Source: Pontibacter rufus
GTDB lineage: Bacteria > Bacteroidota > Bacteroidia > Cytophagales > Hymenobacteraceae
DNA length: 64,000 nt
Direction: 5' to 3'
Assembly (NCBI RefSeq): GCF_015694705.1
Contig: NZ_JADQDR010000002.1
Location: 389,163-453,162, forward strand
Of the stretch, positions 1-9,600 are shown piece by piece. A program made the translations under genes and the position numbers. How positions within the stretch are numbered: position 1 is the first letter of the stretch; each line of letters begins with the position of its first letter. The notes under the pieces are model-generated. The model worked only from the letters and a program-made list of their open reading frames with translations. It did not search any database and was not told the DNA's origin.

Positions 1-1136
1 AGGGTACCATATAACCTCGCATCTTTGTCAGCAAAAATGTCATCCAGGTTATCATAGTAAATAAAATCACTGCCATCAGCTGTGCGTGTCTTTAACTCAC
101 CGGAGCTTCCATCCAGGTATTCAAAATCTTCTACCAGATTCAGCGTTGGGGTAATAGCGGATGAGCCCAGGTTATCTTCGCGGATAGAGCGCGGAAAGTT
201 ATCATAGCTAAACCAATGCCGCTTGTCCTTGGCTGTTAAAAAGTCCTGCGCCAGAATCACCTCCGGATTATTCGCCTTTTTGGAAACAGCCTCATAGAAG
301 TTTTCGCCCAGATCAGGATTACTTTCATACAAAGCGTATGCTCCGCTATTGATGATTTCCTCGGAAGCTTCTAGAGATTTCATATAATATCCTTCCGCTC
401 TGGAAGCAGGGATTCCTACTTCCCCTCCCGGAGTAGTGATAGGAGCGTCCATCAGGTTGTTATACTTGGCTATTGATCCGGCATATAACATGGCACGGCT
501 TTCCAGCGCAAGCGCTGTATACTTATTAGCACGGGTGTTACTGCCTGCATTTCCCAGGTTATCCTTTATGGCATCCAGCTCACTGGCTATAAAATCATAC
601 ACCTCTGCTTCGGTAGCTCTTGGCTGCTGCAGCGGAGAAGGATCTCCGCTAAAATCATAGATAAGCTGAGTCGTTACCAGTGGTACGCCACCCATTCTTT
701 TCACAAGCTCAAAATACTGATAAGCCCGCAAAAATCTTAGCTCAGCAGAAAATTGCGTCTTTTGTTCAGCAGAAAGGTTTGTTCCATACTTCTCTATGCT
801 TTCAAGCGCCAGGTTAATATCCCTGATCAGGCTGTAGTCCCATAATCTCCACCTGTCAAAATTGTAGGAAACAATATTATTTCCACCTTCCCCATTACCA
901 GACCATATGGCTTCATCATAGTCAGCAAAGCTTTGCCATCCGGTAGTAAGGGAAGTATGAGCAGGCAGGCGGTTATAATAATTAGCCAGCAAGCTCGTGA
1001 TCATTTTCGGATCGTTCCATACCTGCTCTTCCAACACAATGTTGGGTGCATCCCTTTCCAGCCACTCCTCCTTCTCACAGGCAGAAAGAGAAAGCAGGGA
1101 TACACTAAAAATTATATATTTAGCTATATTTCTCAT
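1..1136 (-). CDS. SusD/RagB-family outer-membrane nutrient-binding lipoprotein (3' end cut by window edge)
   Basis: The reverse frame is open from an ATG at 1134-1136 to the left edge, giving about 378 residues of a protein that is normally 500-600 long. It starts with a lipoprotein signal, and the lipobox 'LSLSAC' is followed by charged residues. 'FLRAYQYFELVKRMGGVPLV' is the typical SusD TPR-region signature, and the later 'SRAMLYAG' also fits. SusD proteins cap the SusC transporter and bind oligosaccharides at the cell surface. It lies 13 bp downstream of the SusC gene, as expected for a SusCD pair. The C-terminus is missing only because the window ends. The family call is secure; the substrate is unknown. 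Confidence 0.93.
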   Translation of the reverse strand, partial: MRNIAKYIIFSVSLLSLSACEKEEWLERDAPNIVLEEQVWNDPKMITSLLANYYNRLPAHTSLTTGWQSFADYDEAIWSGNGEGGNNIVSYNFDRWRLWDYSLIRDINLALESIEKYGTNLSAEQKTQFSAELRFLRAYQYFELVKRMGGVPLVTTQLIYDFSGDPSPLQQPRATEAEVYDFIASELDAIKDNLGNAGSNTRANKYTALALESRAMLYAGSIAKYNNLMDAPITTPGGEVGIPASRAEGYYMKSLEASEEIINSGAYALYESNPDLGENFYEAVSKKANNPEVILAQDFLTAKDKRHWFSYDNFPRSIREDNLGSSAITPTLNLVEDFEYLDGSSGELKTRTADGSDFIYYDNLDDIFADKDARLYGT

Positions 1137-1149
1137 ATTGTTAATTTTA

Positions 1150-4100
1150 TTACAGCGTTAAGTTAAAACCAAAGTTATATAGCCTTTGCTGCGGGTATAC
1201 CAGGCCGTTTCCTGAAGAAATTTCAGGATCGATTTCCAACTCTTTCACATTATCAATTGAGAAAAGGTTAGAGGCATTTGCATAAACTCTCAGCCCCGTT
1301 ATACCAGCCTTCTCTATCAGGCTTTGCGGAAAGGAATAGCCTAATTCAATATTTCTGAGGCGTATGTACCGCACATTGGTTACCCAGAAATCATTTTTGC
1401 GGAAGTTCGCATGGCTGGTATAATCTTTTCTAATAGCGGGATACGTTCCAGGCAACCATGGGCTGTCGGCATTGAACGGATCTTCGCGGTGCCAGCGGTC
1501 TTCAAGCATGAAGTGCGGAGAAGTACCGTTATTCTGGAAAGGAAACTTTAACTCCCAGTTGCGCTGAAAGCTCTGATAGTTAGCTCCTGCAAAATCGATG
1601 AAAAGACTAAATCCTTTCCAGGCAACGCTTCCGTTAATGCCGAAGCTCATGTAAGGATTCGCGCCTTCTGCATACCCGATGGGCCTTTCATCCAGGTTGT
1701 TTATAATCCCATCGCCATTTACATCCTTGTAAATAAAGTCGCCGGGAAGTTGCGTTCTGTTACCTTGTCCGTCATTATCTACGGTATAGTTATCTATGTC
1801 CTCCTGAGACTGAAATCTGCCTATGACCTGGTAGCCCCAGTTAATATTCGCCCAGCGATCTTCAATGGAGCTACGGTACTCATTCCACGAGTTTCCGAAG
1901 CGGGGCTTGTATGTTTCCAGATCTCTCAGTCTTGATAAGGTCGCATTCACTCCCAGCGAGTAATTAAAATCACCGGTTGTACCTCTGTATGCCAGCGCTC
2001 CCTCAACACCACGATGTGCATCAGAGTTAAGATTGGCATTCGGCAAGCCATACCCTACTTCGCTTGGCAATAACACGTCATACCTTGATGCAGGCAGTCC
2101 CGTACGTCTGCGCTCAAATACATCGAACTGGCCTGATATTTTACTATCGAATAAGGCAAAGTCAATGCCGACGTTTTTCGTAATATTAGTTACCCATGAA
2201 AGTGTTGTGATGGGCAGCCCCCGCGGCTGAAGGCCTGTAACCAGGTTACCATTGAAAACAGCACTGCCGCTGGCCCAGTTATACCCTGGCAGGTAACTAA
2301 ACGGAGATACAATCCAGTTATCATTCAGACGGTCACTTCCGGTTTTACCATAGGAAGCTCTAAGCTTTAAATCACTCAGGAAGCTGCCAACATTATCCCT
2401 GACAAAAGATTCTTCTGAAATTCTCCATCCTACAGAAACGCCCGGAAACAATCCCCAACGGCTGTCCGGCGCGAAGAGGAAGGAACCGTCATAGCGGCCT
2501 AAAATTTCCAGAAGGTACTTCTCCTTGTAATTATAGTTCAACCTGCCAATATAGCCTGCCCTGGCCTGTACGTTCCACTCATCGATAAGAAGATCCTGGT
2601 TTTGGAAATACTGAATGGGAATGTAGTTGTTGGGTGGCACCGTATGCACTACCAGATATTTATTATCTGTATCGTAGCGCTCGTAAGCAGCCACTGCCGA
2701 CACATTGTGGTCGCCAAACTGTTTGTTGTAATTTAATTGAAACTGAGCAAAACGATCTACAATGTTTCGTTTGCGCCGCTCTCTCCAGGGGTTCTGGTTA
2801 CCCCAGGCCGGGTCCGTGGTATAGGTATCAGTGGCCTCATCATACTTATAAGCATCATAGGTATACTCAAAGCCATCAAAATCAAAGTTCGTAAACCCGT
2901 ACGAGTAAGTTCCCCTGGCTGTTAAACCAAAATCGAAGTCATACTCAGCATAGAAATTCCCCCGTACGTTACGCCAAATCTCATCTACATAACCGGTAAC
3001 ATCTTCCTGATAGGTAGCAGGATTCACGTTCACATTATGTGTTTGATTTATGTAGTTAGGGTTATCGTTGGCATAGGGCCTTTCGGTGGGCCACATGGTA
3101 AAAATACTCAGGAACGGGTTGAAGTAATCATCCAGGCCCGGAACTCCCACCTGGTGCCGATCTTCAATACGGCCACTAAGTTGCGTGCCAACCGTTAATC
3201 CTTTTATTAAGCTGGCGTCTATGTTTGCCTGGAAATTGGTGCGGTTAAAGTTATAATCTCTGATAAGCGCCTCCTGGTCCAGATGCCCTACCGAGAAATA
3301 GTAGTTAACGCTCTCCGAGCCGCCTGAAGCGCTGGCATTAAGAGAATACTGCGGCACATTGGGCCGCATAACCATATCATAATAATCGAAGCTGCGGTAG
3401 TTCTTTTCAGTACCTGCCTGCCATTTGGCCAGTTCCTCAGGCGTTATGTTGGGCTGCCTGCCCTGGTTTTGTTCCGACTCCGCCAGGCCAAGCACATGCT
3501 GGTAAGCATTGGCAGGCTTAGGATAACGGGTAAAATTTTGCAAGCCATAGTAACCTGATAAAGTAATGGCTGTTTTTTCCCCTGCCTTGCCTCTTTTTGT
3601 AGTAACCAGTATTACGCCATTTGCTGCCCGTAAACCATAGATAGCAGCAGAAGCATCCTTCAATATAGAGATATTCTCAATGTCGTTGATGCCGAGGTTA
3701 TTAAACTGGCCTGCATCTGAAGGAATCCCATCAATAATGTACAAAGGGTCGCCCATGTTGCGTATCTGAATGCTTGCAGCGCCTCCGGGCCTTGCATCAG
3801 CCTGCCGTGCCGTAATGCCCTGCACTTTACCAACCAATGCCTGCGATGTAGTTACGGCAGGTGTTCTGGTTATCTCCTTGGACTGAATAGTACCTACTGC
3901 ACCCGTTACCGTTCCCCTGGTTTGCGTACCGTATCCCACTACCACGACTTCCTCCAGTGCCTTTGCATCAGTACTAAGGCTAACATTTATCACGGATTGG
4001 TTTCCTATCGGTACTTCCTGTGTTACGTAACCAATAAAAGAGAACACCAGGGTACCACTGCCATCCGGTACAGTAATCGTATAATTGCCATCAACGCCTG

Positions 4101-4383
4101 TGGGAGCAGCTATAGAAGTTCCTTTCAGCAGCACTGTTACACCGGGCAAGCCTGCCCCATTCTCGTCGGTAACCTTTCCGGTTACTGCCATTTCCTGCAC
4201 GGCAGGCATTGCGCGGCCAGACAGAGCTTTGTCTAAAGGTGAAGTACCGGCTTCTCCTTTAAGATACATTGCAGACCTTAAGTCAGGGTTATCATAGCCG
4301 GTAGCTGCTCCGGAAAGAGAAATACAGCATGCCGCAAAAGCTAAACCATACTTTCCCCAATAATGCGTAGTTATTTTTCTCAT
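1150..4383 (-). CDS. SusC/RagA-family TonB-linked outer-membrane transporter
   Basis: This 1077-residue protein has the full SusC layout. After an N-terminal signal there is a carboxypeptidase-regulatory-like beta-sandwich at about residues 65-140 ('GLPGVTVLLKGTS'). The 'EEVVVVGYGTQ' motif follows at about 143-153, then a plug with the SusC signature 'LKDASAAIYGLRAANGVI' at about 241-258, and a long beta-barrel ending in an aromatic-rich C-terminus ('YNFGFNLTL'). It would import oligosaccharides across the outer membrane using TonB energy, with the SusD protein 13 bp downstream as lid. Residues 25-60, between signal and sandwich, are longer than usual. It is the fourth gene of a same-strand unit behind sugar-oxidation genes, so the cargo may be an oxidisable glycoside. 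That substrate is inference. Confidence 0.95.
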   Translation of the reverse strand: MRKITTHYWGKYGLAFAACCISLSGAATGYDNPDLRSAMYLKGEAGTSPLDKALSGRAMPAVQEMAVTGKVTDENGAGLPGVTVLLKGTSIAAPTGVDGNYTITVPDGSGTLVFSFIGYVTQEVPIGNQSVINVSLSTDAKALEEVVVVGYGTQTRGTVTGAVGTIQSKEITRTPAVTTSQALVGKVQGITARQADARPGGAASIQIRNMGDPLYIIDGIPSDAGQFNNLGINDIENISILKDASAAIYGLRAANGVILVTTKRGKAGEKTAITLSGYYGLQNFTRYPKPANAYQHVLGLAESEQNQGRQPNITPEELAKWQAGTEKNYRSFDYYDMVMRPNVPQYSLNASASGGSESVNYYFSVGHLDQEALIRDYNFNRTNFQANIDASLIKGLTVGTQLSGRIEDRHQVGVPGLDDYFNPFLSIFTMWPTERPYANDNPNYINQTHNVNVNPATYQEDVTGYVDEIWRNVRGNFYAEYDFDFGLTARGTYSYGFTNFDFDGFEYTYDAYKYDEATDTYTTDPAWGNQNPWRERRKRNIVDRFAQFQLNYNKQFGDHNVSAVAAYERYDTDNKYLVVHTVPPNNYIPIQYFQNQDLLIDEWNVQARAGYIGRLNYNYKEKYLLEILGRYDGSFLFAPDSRWGLFPGVSVGWRISEESFVRDNVGSFLSDLKLRASYGKTGSDRLNDNWIVSPFSYLPGYNWASGSAVFNGNLVTGLQPRGLPITTLSWVTNITKNVGIDFALFDSKISGQFDVFERRRTGLPASRYDVLLPSEVGYGLPNANLNSDAHRGVEGALAYRGTTGDFNYSLGVNATLSRLRDLETYKPRFGNSWNEYRSSIEDRWANINWGYQVIGRFQSQEDIDNYTVDNDGQGNRTQLPGDFIYKDVNGDGIINNLDERPIGYAEGANPYMSFGINGSVAWKGFSLFIDFAGANYQSFQRNWELKFPFQNNGTSPHFMLEDRWHREDPFNADSPWLPGTYPAIRKDYTSHANFRKNDFWVTNVRYIRLRNIELGYSFPQSLIEKAGITGLRVYANASNLFSIDNVKELEIDPEISSGNGLVYPQQRLYNFGFNLTL

Positions 4384-4507
4384 AAATTGTCTGTTTTATT
4401 AATTCTTTTAATAAATACCCATCAGATGTGCTGCATGTAATATGCCCCCGGAATTCATAGAAAACGGTAAATACTGGTAAGTATGGAATGGCATCACGCC
4501 ATCACCT

Positions 4508-5632
4508 TTATGCAGGAACTCCGGACCACGTAAACTCCGGCAGGTAAATAATCTCACCACCTTTCATGGCAGATTCGTGGGCCAGGATGCCCACGCACGT
4601 GATGTTGGCGGATTGCTGTGCATTCGGGTAAGGCTGGCGACCTTCTGTAAGGGCACTTATAAACGCATGAACCAGGTGTGGGTGCGAACCGCCATGGCCG
4701 GCACCCTGAATGAAGGACAAGTGCTGGTTGCTCTCTGAATCATAAACGCCCGCTTTGGTAAACATCTGAATTTCTTCCGGCAATAAGCGGGCATAATCAG
4801 GAATCTTCACCCGCTCAGGGGTTTCGCCAGTGTGAATTACGCTGTCCTCGTGCTCAATTTGTGTCCATTCAAAAGACTTTCTGGAACCGTATACATCAAA
4901 ACTCTCACGGTACTGACGCGCTGTGTTAAACAGCGAACGTGTTACCTCAGCAGAGAGATCCGAATCTTTGAATTTAATATGACAGGTTTCGATGGCGAAA
5001 GGAGATCCATACTTGGTAATAAGGTTCTCGTCGATGCGGCCAGAGCCGAAGCAGGACACATATTCAGCCTCCGCCTTTGGCAAAGCCAATACCGGCCCCA
5101 CACAATGCGTAGCATAGTGCATGGGCGGCAGCCCCTCCCAATAGCCCGGCCAGCCAGCCATTTCCTGCTGATGTGAGGCCCTGAGAAACTGAATTTTGCC
5201 CAACTCCCCTTTCTCGTACATCTCCTTCACAAACAAAAACTCACGGCTGTACACCACTGTTTCCATCATCATGTAAGTAAGTCCGGTTTCCTGTACTGCC
5301 TCTACAATCTGACGGCACTCTTCCACCGTAGTCGCCATTGGCACCGTACAGGCCACGTGCTTACCTGCCCTTAAAGCTGCAAGCGATTGCGCTGCATGGT
5401 TCTGAATAGGCGTATTGATATGTACCGCGTCTACATCAGGATCTTTCAGCAGTTCATTGTAGTCCGTGTATCTTTTTTCAATCCCGAAAGCATCTCCTAT
5501 CTCATCCACTTTACTTTGCGTGCGCTGGCAAATGGCATACATGTTTGCATCAGGATGTTTCTGGTAAATGGGAATGAATTCAGCACCGAAGCCCAATCCA
5601 ATAATGGCGATATTTATTTTCTTTCGACTCAT
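4508..5632 (-). CDS. Gfo/Idh/MocA-family NAD(P)-dependent oxidoreductase
   Basis: The 374-residue protein has an N-terminal Rossmann fold ('IAIIGLGFGAEFIP', residues about 7-20) and the alpha/beta C-terminal half of the family. There is no signal peptide, so it is probably cytoplasmic. Members oxidise or reduce sugar hydroxyls. In most of them the segment after 'GKHV' reads EKP, with the lysine contacting cofactor and substrate; here it reads 'GKHVACTVPMA', so both E and K are absent. A later 'GAGHGGSHPHLVHAFI' is histidine-rich and may form the active site. Its neighbours are a TIM-barrel epimerase and a ThuA-containing protein, a grouping known from 3-keto-sugar pathways. The family is firm; the reaction is unknown. 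Confidence 0.9.
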   Translation of the reverse strand: MSRKKINIAIIGLGFGAEFIPIYQKHPDANMYAICQRTQSKVDEIGDAFGIEKRYTDYNELLKDPDVDAVHINTPIQNHAAQSLAALRAGKHVACTVPMATTVEECRQIVEAVQETGLTYMMMETVVYSREFLFVKEMYEKGELGKIQFLRASHQQEMAGWPGYWEGLPPMHYATHCVGPVLALPKAEAEYVSCFGSGRIDENLITKYGSPFAIETCHIKFKDSDLSAEVTRSLFNTARQYRESFDVYGSRKSFEWTQIEHEDSVIHTGETPERVKIPDYARLLPEEIQMFTKAGVYDSESNQHLSFIQGAGHGGSHPHLVHAFISALTEGRQPYPNAQQSANITCVGILAHESAMKGGEIIYLPEFTWSGVPA

Positions 5633-5692
5633 AAGAAATTATGCAGTAAAGTTGAACACATCAGTTAACACAAGAGAGGGGGCTGCTCCTAT

Positions 5693-6562
5693 TTAAGATT
5701 CTGCGCTTTCAGCCCAATTTTTCAAAAACTTCAATCCATCACTGGCAAACATATCCTGGCTGGGTACCAGCGGGCGCCAGATACACACTGCGCCGGCAAG
5801 TTCCTTAACTTCAGGCGTAAAACTCTCAATAGACACAGCCCCGCTGTAGTTGATAGCGGTCAACCCCCGTTTGTAGGCATCCCAACGCGTCTGGCCGGTG
5901 CCGGGAGTGCCTCTGTAATTTTCTGAAACCTGCACATGGCGCAGTTTATCACCTGCCAGTAAAATGGCCTTTTCTATGTCAGGCTCCTCGATGTTCATAT
6001 GAAATCCATCGAGCAATACCATGGCAGCCGGATGATTGATATCCCGGATGAGGCGCATCACATCTTCAGCCGTGTTGATAAGATCGGACTCAAAACGATT
6101 AAGCGGTTCCAGGGCCAGTTGCAATCCCCTGGCTTCTGCCATCCGGCAGACCTTCTGCAGATTCGTCACAGCCCTGTCCCACTCCACCTGCTTTTGTTCA
6201 GCAGAAACCAGACGGGCTTTGCCTACAGCCGAATACATGGGCCCGGCAAAAAATCCGGCTCCTAACGCTGTACAAATATCCAGGCACGCCTGTATGTAGG
6301 CAAAGCTGGTCTGGTGGAAGGCAGGATCATCGTGGGTCAGATCGCGGCTGGTGCCGAAGGCCCCGCAAATGACGGGCTCCAACCCATTCTGCAGCAATGC
6401 TTCTTTTACTTTTTTAACATCTATCAACGCAGGGTCCTCCACCGGAATTTCCACCACGTCGTAGCCCATCTGCTTTATTTTAGGGAAGAGCGCAACAGTT
6501 TCAGTACTGAAGGGTGACGTCCACAGCCAGGTACTGACACCAAATTTTATATCTAAGCTCAT
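5693..6562 (-). CDS. Sugar phosphate isomerase/epimerase-type TIM barrel (D-tagatose/D-psicose 3-epimerase-like)
   Basis: This 289-residue soluble protein belongs to the AP endonuclease 2/xylose-isomerase-like barrel family. The metal-site segments of tagatose 3-epimerases are visible in order: E in 'LALEPLNRFESD', D and H in 'LLDGFHMNIEE', H in 'RHVQVSENYRGTPGTG' and a late E in 'VSIESFTP'. The full ligand set suggests an active Mn/Co-type enzyme that epimerises a ketose or keto-sugar. It lies 60 bp upstream of the Gfo/Idh/MocA gene and 70 bp downstream of the ThuA fusion, on the same strand. This context suggests it handles a keto-sugar made by the neighbouring dehydrogenases, but the exact substrate cannot be read from sequence. 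Confidence 0.9.
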   Translation of the reverse strand: MSLDIKFGVSTWLWTSPFSTETVALFPKIKQMGYDVVEIPVEDPALIDVKKVKEALLQNGLEPVICGAFGTSRDLTHDDPAFHQTSFAYIQACLDICTALGAGFFAGPMYSAVGKARLVSAEQKQVEWDRAVTNLQKVCRMAEARGLQLALEPLNRFESDLINTAEDVMRLIRDINHPAAMVLLDGFHMNIEEPDIEKAILLAGDKLRHVQVSENYRGTPGTGQTRWDAYKRGLTAINYSGAVSIESFTPEVKELAGAVCIWRPLVPSQDMFASDGLKFLKNWAESAES

Positions 6563-6632
6563 GGTTTGAATTTGAGTTGAGTTTAGTTAGACATCTGTTA
6601 TTTCCATAAAAGACTCAGGAAACATCGTCTGT

Positions 6633-9600
6633 CTATTTTACAACTTTCATCACACCGTTCATAATGCGCCAGTGGCCCGGAAACGTACATACATAAGGGT
6701 AGTCACCAACTTTATCCGGGGCTCTGAAGCGTATAATGGTACTTGATTCAGGGTTTACCAACTCAGTAGCGGCCAGCACTTCCGGAATACGCGGTACGTA
6801 GTTCTTTTCTGCACCTTTCGGGTCTCTTGCCAGTTTATCGGCTGCGGCTCCTACTTTTTCCATAGTTCCTATCTTACCCAGCACCCAGTTGTGCTGCATA
6901 AAATCAGGGTTCTCCAGCACAAGTTCTACCATTTGCCCAGCTTTTACAGTGAATGATTCCTTATTGAACTTCATCTGTTCTTTAATCACCTTTATATTCA
7001 CTGTAACATCCGCTTCCGCGACGGCACTACCGGCTTGGTTGCTATTATCAGCACTTACCTCTATAAAGCTTTTAGAGAAACCTCCATTTAATCCCGAATC
7101 ATCCTTATAAGGGCCCACCTTCATGTCTCCCTTCCTGTCTGTGCCCACCCTTATATCATATGGCACCTGCTCCTGAAACAAACCAGCTGCTTTTCCTTGC
7201 GCTACGGTCTGCCCATCTATTTGCAAGACCATTTTGCCGCCTTGTTTCAACTGCGCCACAACATTGAATGCTTCTGCCTGCGGCTGCGGAGCAGAAATTG
7301 TGGAAGCCTTACCATGCTGCTTTACCAGCATGTATAATTTGCCTTCTCCGGCATAAAGGGCATACCCGTTTTTGTTATCACCATGCGCCACCAGCACACC
7401 ATCCACCACATTATCTCCCCGTTTGTTAACAGTACCCCGAATGGTGATTTCTTTGCCTGCCACATCTGGGGCGCTTAGGGCCGGGATGCCTACCCATCTT
7501 TCCAGCATTCGGATATCCTTCTCGAGGCTTTGGGAAATGCGCTGCGTTAGGCTGGCCGCCCCGGACTCAGACTGGAGAGGAACAGCACCGCTTTGCATGG
7601 CCTGTTTAAAACCATGCTGGTGTTTGGCCGCTGCAACAAACAAAGCTTGCGCAAGGGCAGGATCCTTTTCATTAGCTGTATCAAGGCTGGCCTGATATAA
7701 TGCCTTACCGGCATCATCCGAAGCTGGCATTTCCGCTACAGCCAAGAGGGCTGCTAAGCGGGTAACCAGGTTTGCATCCTGTAGCAGTCCTAATTTCAGC
7801 ATAGCACCCAAAGTCTGCTCATTTTTTGGCAGCACCTGGATAGCGGTTTTCCTTACGCCGGCAGCAGGATGCGAAAGCGCTTTGACAGCAACCTGCAAGG
7901 CTTCCGGATTAGCGCCTGACAGAGCGCCCAAGCCCTGCATGGTCCAGAGCGCATGCACTGCAGGCGCATTCAGGCCAATTTCATCCACTTGCTGGTTATT
8001 TACTATTTCGTAGAGTGCCGGAACAACAGCGGTATTGCCTGATTCTACCAGCAGACGCTGCGCTGTGGTGCGCCAGAACATATTATCATTTTTCAGGGCG
8101 TTTACGAGTGTTTCGGGTTTGTTTCTGTCCAGCTGAACAGGAGTGTATGGTTTCGCACCTTTATATATGATTCTGTAGATACGGCCACGCTGATGGTCGC
8201 GGAGAGGGTTGATGTAAGCATTTCCCTTTCCGGTTTCTGCCTGATAGCCGCCCCGGTCAGGCGTAGGTGTTGGATTGTGCTGGATAATAAAATCATACCA
8301 GTCGGCTACCCATACCGCTCCGTCAGGACCAACTTCTGCCTGCACAGGCCCCATCCACTCATCAGAACTGGCCATCAGGTTCCAATCATCTTGCTCTTTG
8401 TAGCCGGCGCCATCGGGCTCAAGTATAGCCTGGTGTACCACACGGCCGGTAGGCTCACATACAAAGGCAATACGGTTCCAGTACTCTTGCGGGAAGCTTC
8501 GGGCAGTATATAAATTATGACCGGCTGCTGCGGTAAAACCACCATGCACATCTACCTGGCGCAAATTAGGTGTCATGGTATGCATGGCATAATGCCCGTC
8601 TATCTTCTTTATACCTTGTGCATCTCCCCCTGCCAATACTCTTTTAATGTAACTATCCGGCATGTAATAGTAAGCGCTGTGGGTATTGTTAGCCGTGGAG
8701 AGGAAGATGTCGAAGTTTTCATTAAAGCCCAGGCCCCAGGTATTGTTACTCGTTCTGGCAAGGTATTCTAAATTTTTGCCATCCGGGCTGAAGCGGTAAA
8801 GCCCCTGGCCAAAAGACATTTCTTTACCACCTACTTTTCCTTCAAAAGAAGAGTAGCCTACCGTACCCCATATTTTATTGTCTAAACCATACTTCAGGTT
8901 AGAGGGGCCTGCATGCGTATCGCTAACGCCCCATCCTTCTATTATCGTTTGGCGCACGTCAGCTTTGTCGTCGCCATCTGTATCTTTCAGGAAAAGGAAA
9001 ACCGGTGCCTGCGAAACAATTACGCCTCCGTTAGCAAATACCAGGCTTGTAGGAATATTCAGGCTGTCTGCAAAAACAGTAAATTTATCCGCTTTCCCGT
9101 CACCATTGGTATCTTCTAAAATCTTGATGCGGTCATCTCCAACACCTTCCTGGTCGCGCACGGAGTTCGGATAATCCACTGTTTCAATTACCCACAAACG
9201 GCCTTTTTCATCCCACGACATGGCAATGGGGTTTACAATATCCGGTTCAGAAGCAAACAGTTGCAGTTCGAAACCTGCCGGAACCTGAATTAATTTCTGA
9301 GATGCTGCAGCGTCTAAAGGATTCTGGAATTTCGGAGCAGGATCGCGTTTTTCATAATTCGGAACCTTAGCCTCTACATAGGTTAAAGTAGGTACGTTTA
9401 GTTTGGCTAACTGCTCTTTTGCCTCATCACTTACGGCCCAAAGAATGCCATTGCCAATCAGCTTCTGAAATTCAGGATTACCCCAACTACGCTCATCATG
9501 TCCGGAAGCCGTATAAAATACGCGGCCTTTACCTTGCGTGCGTACCCAGGTCCACGGCTCATGATGTTCGCCTTCCACCCGTTCCATCAGCACCGTCATA

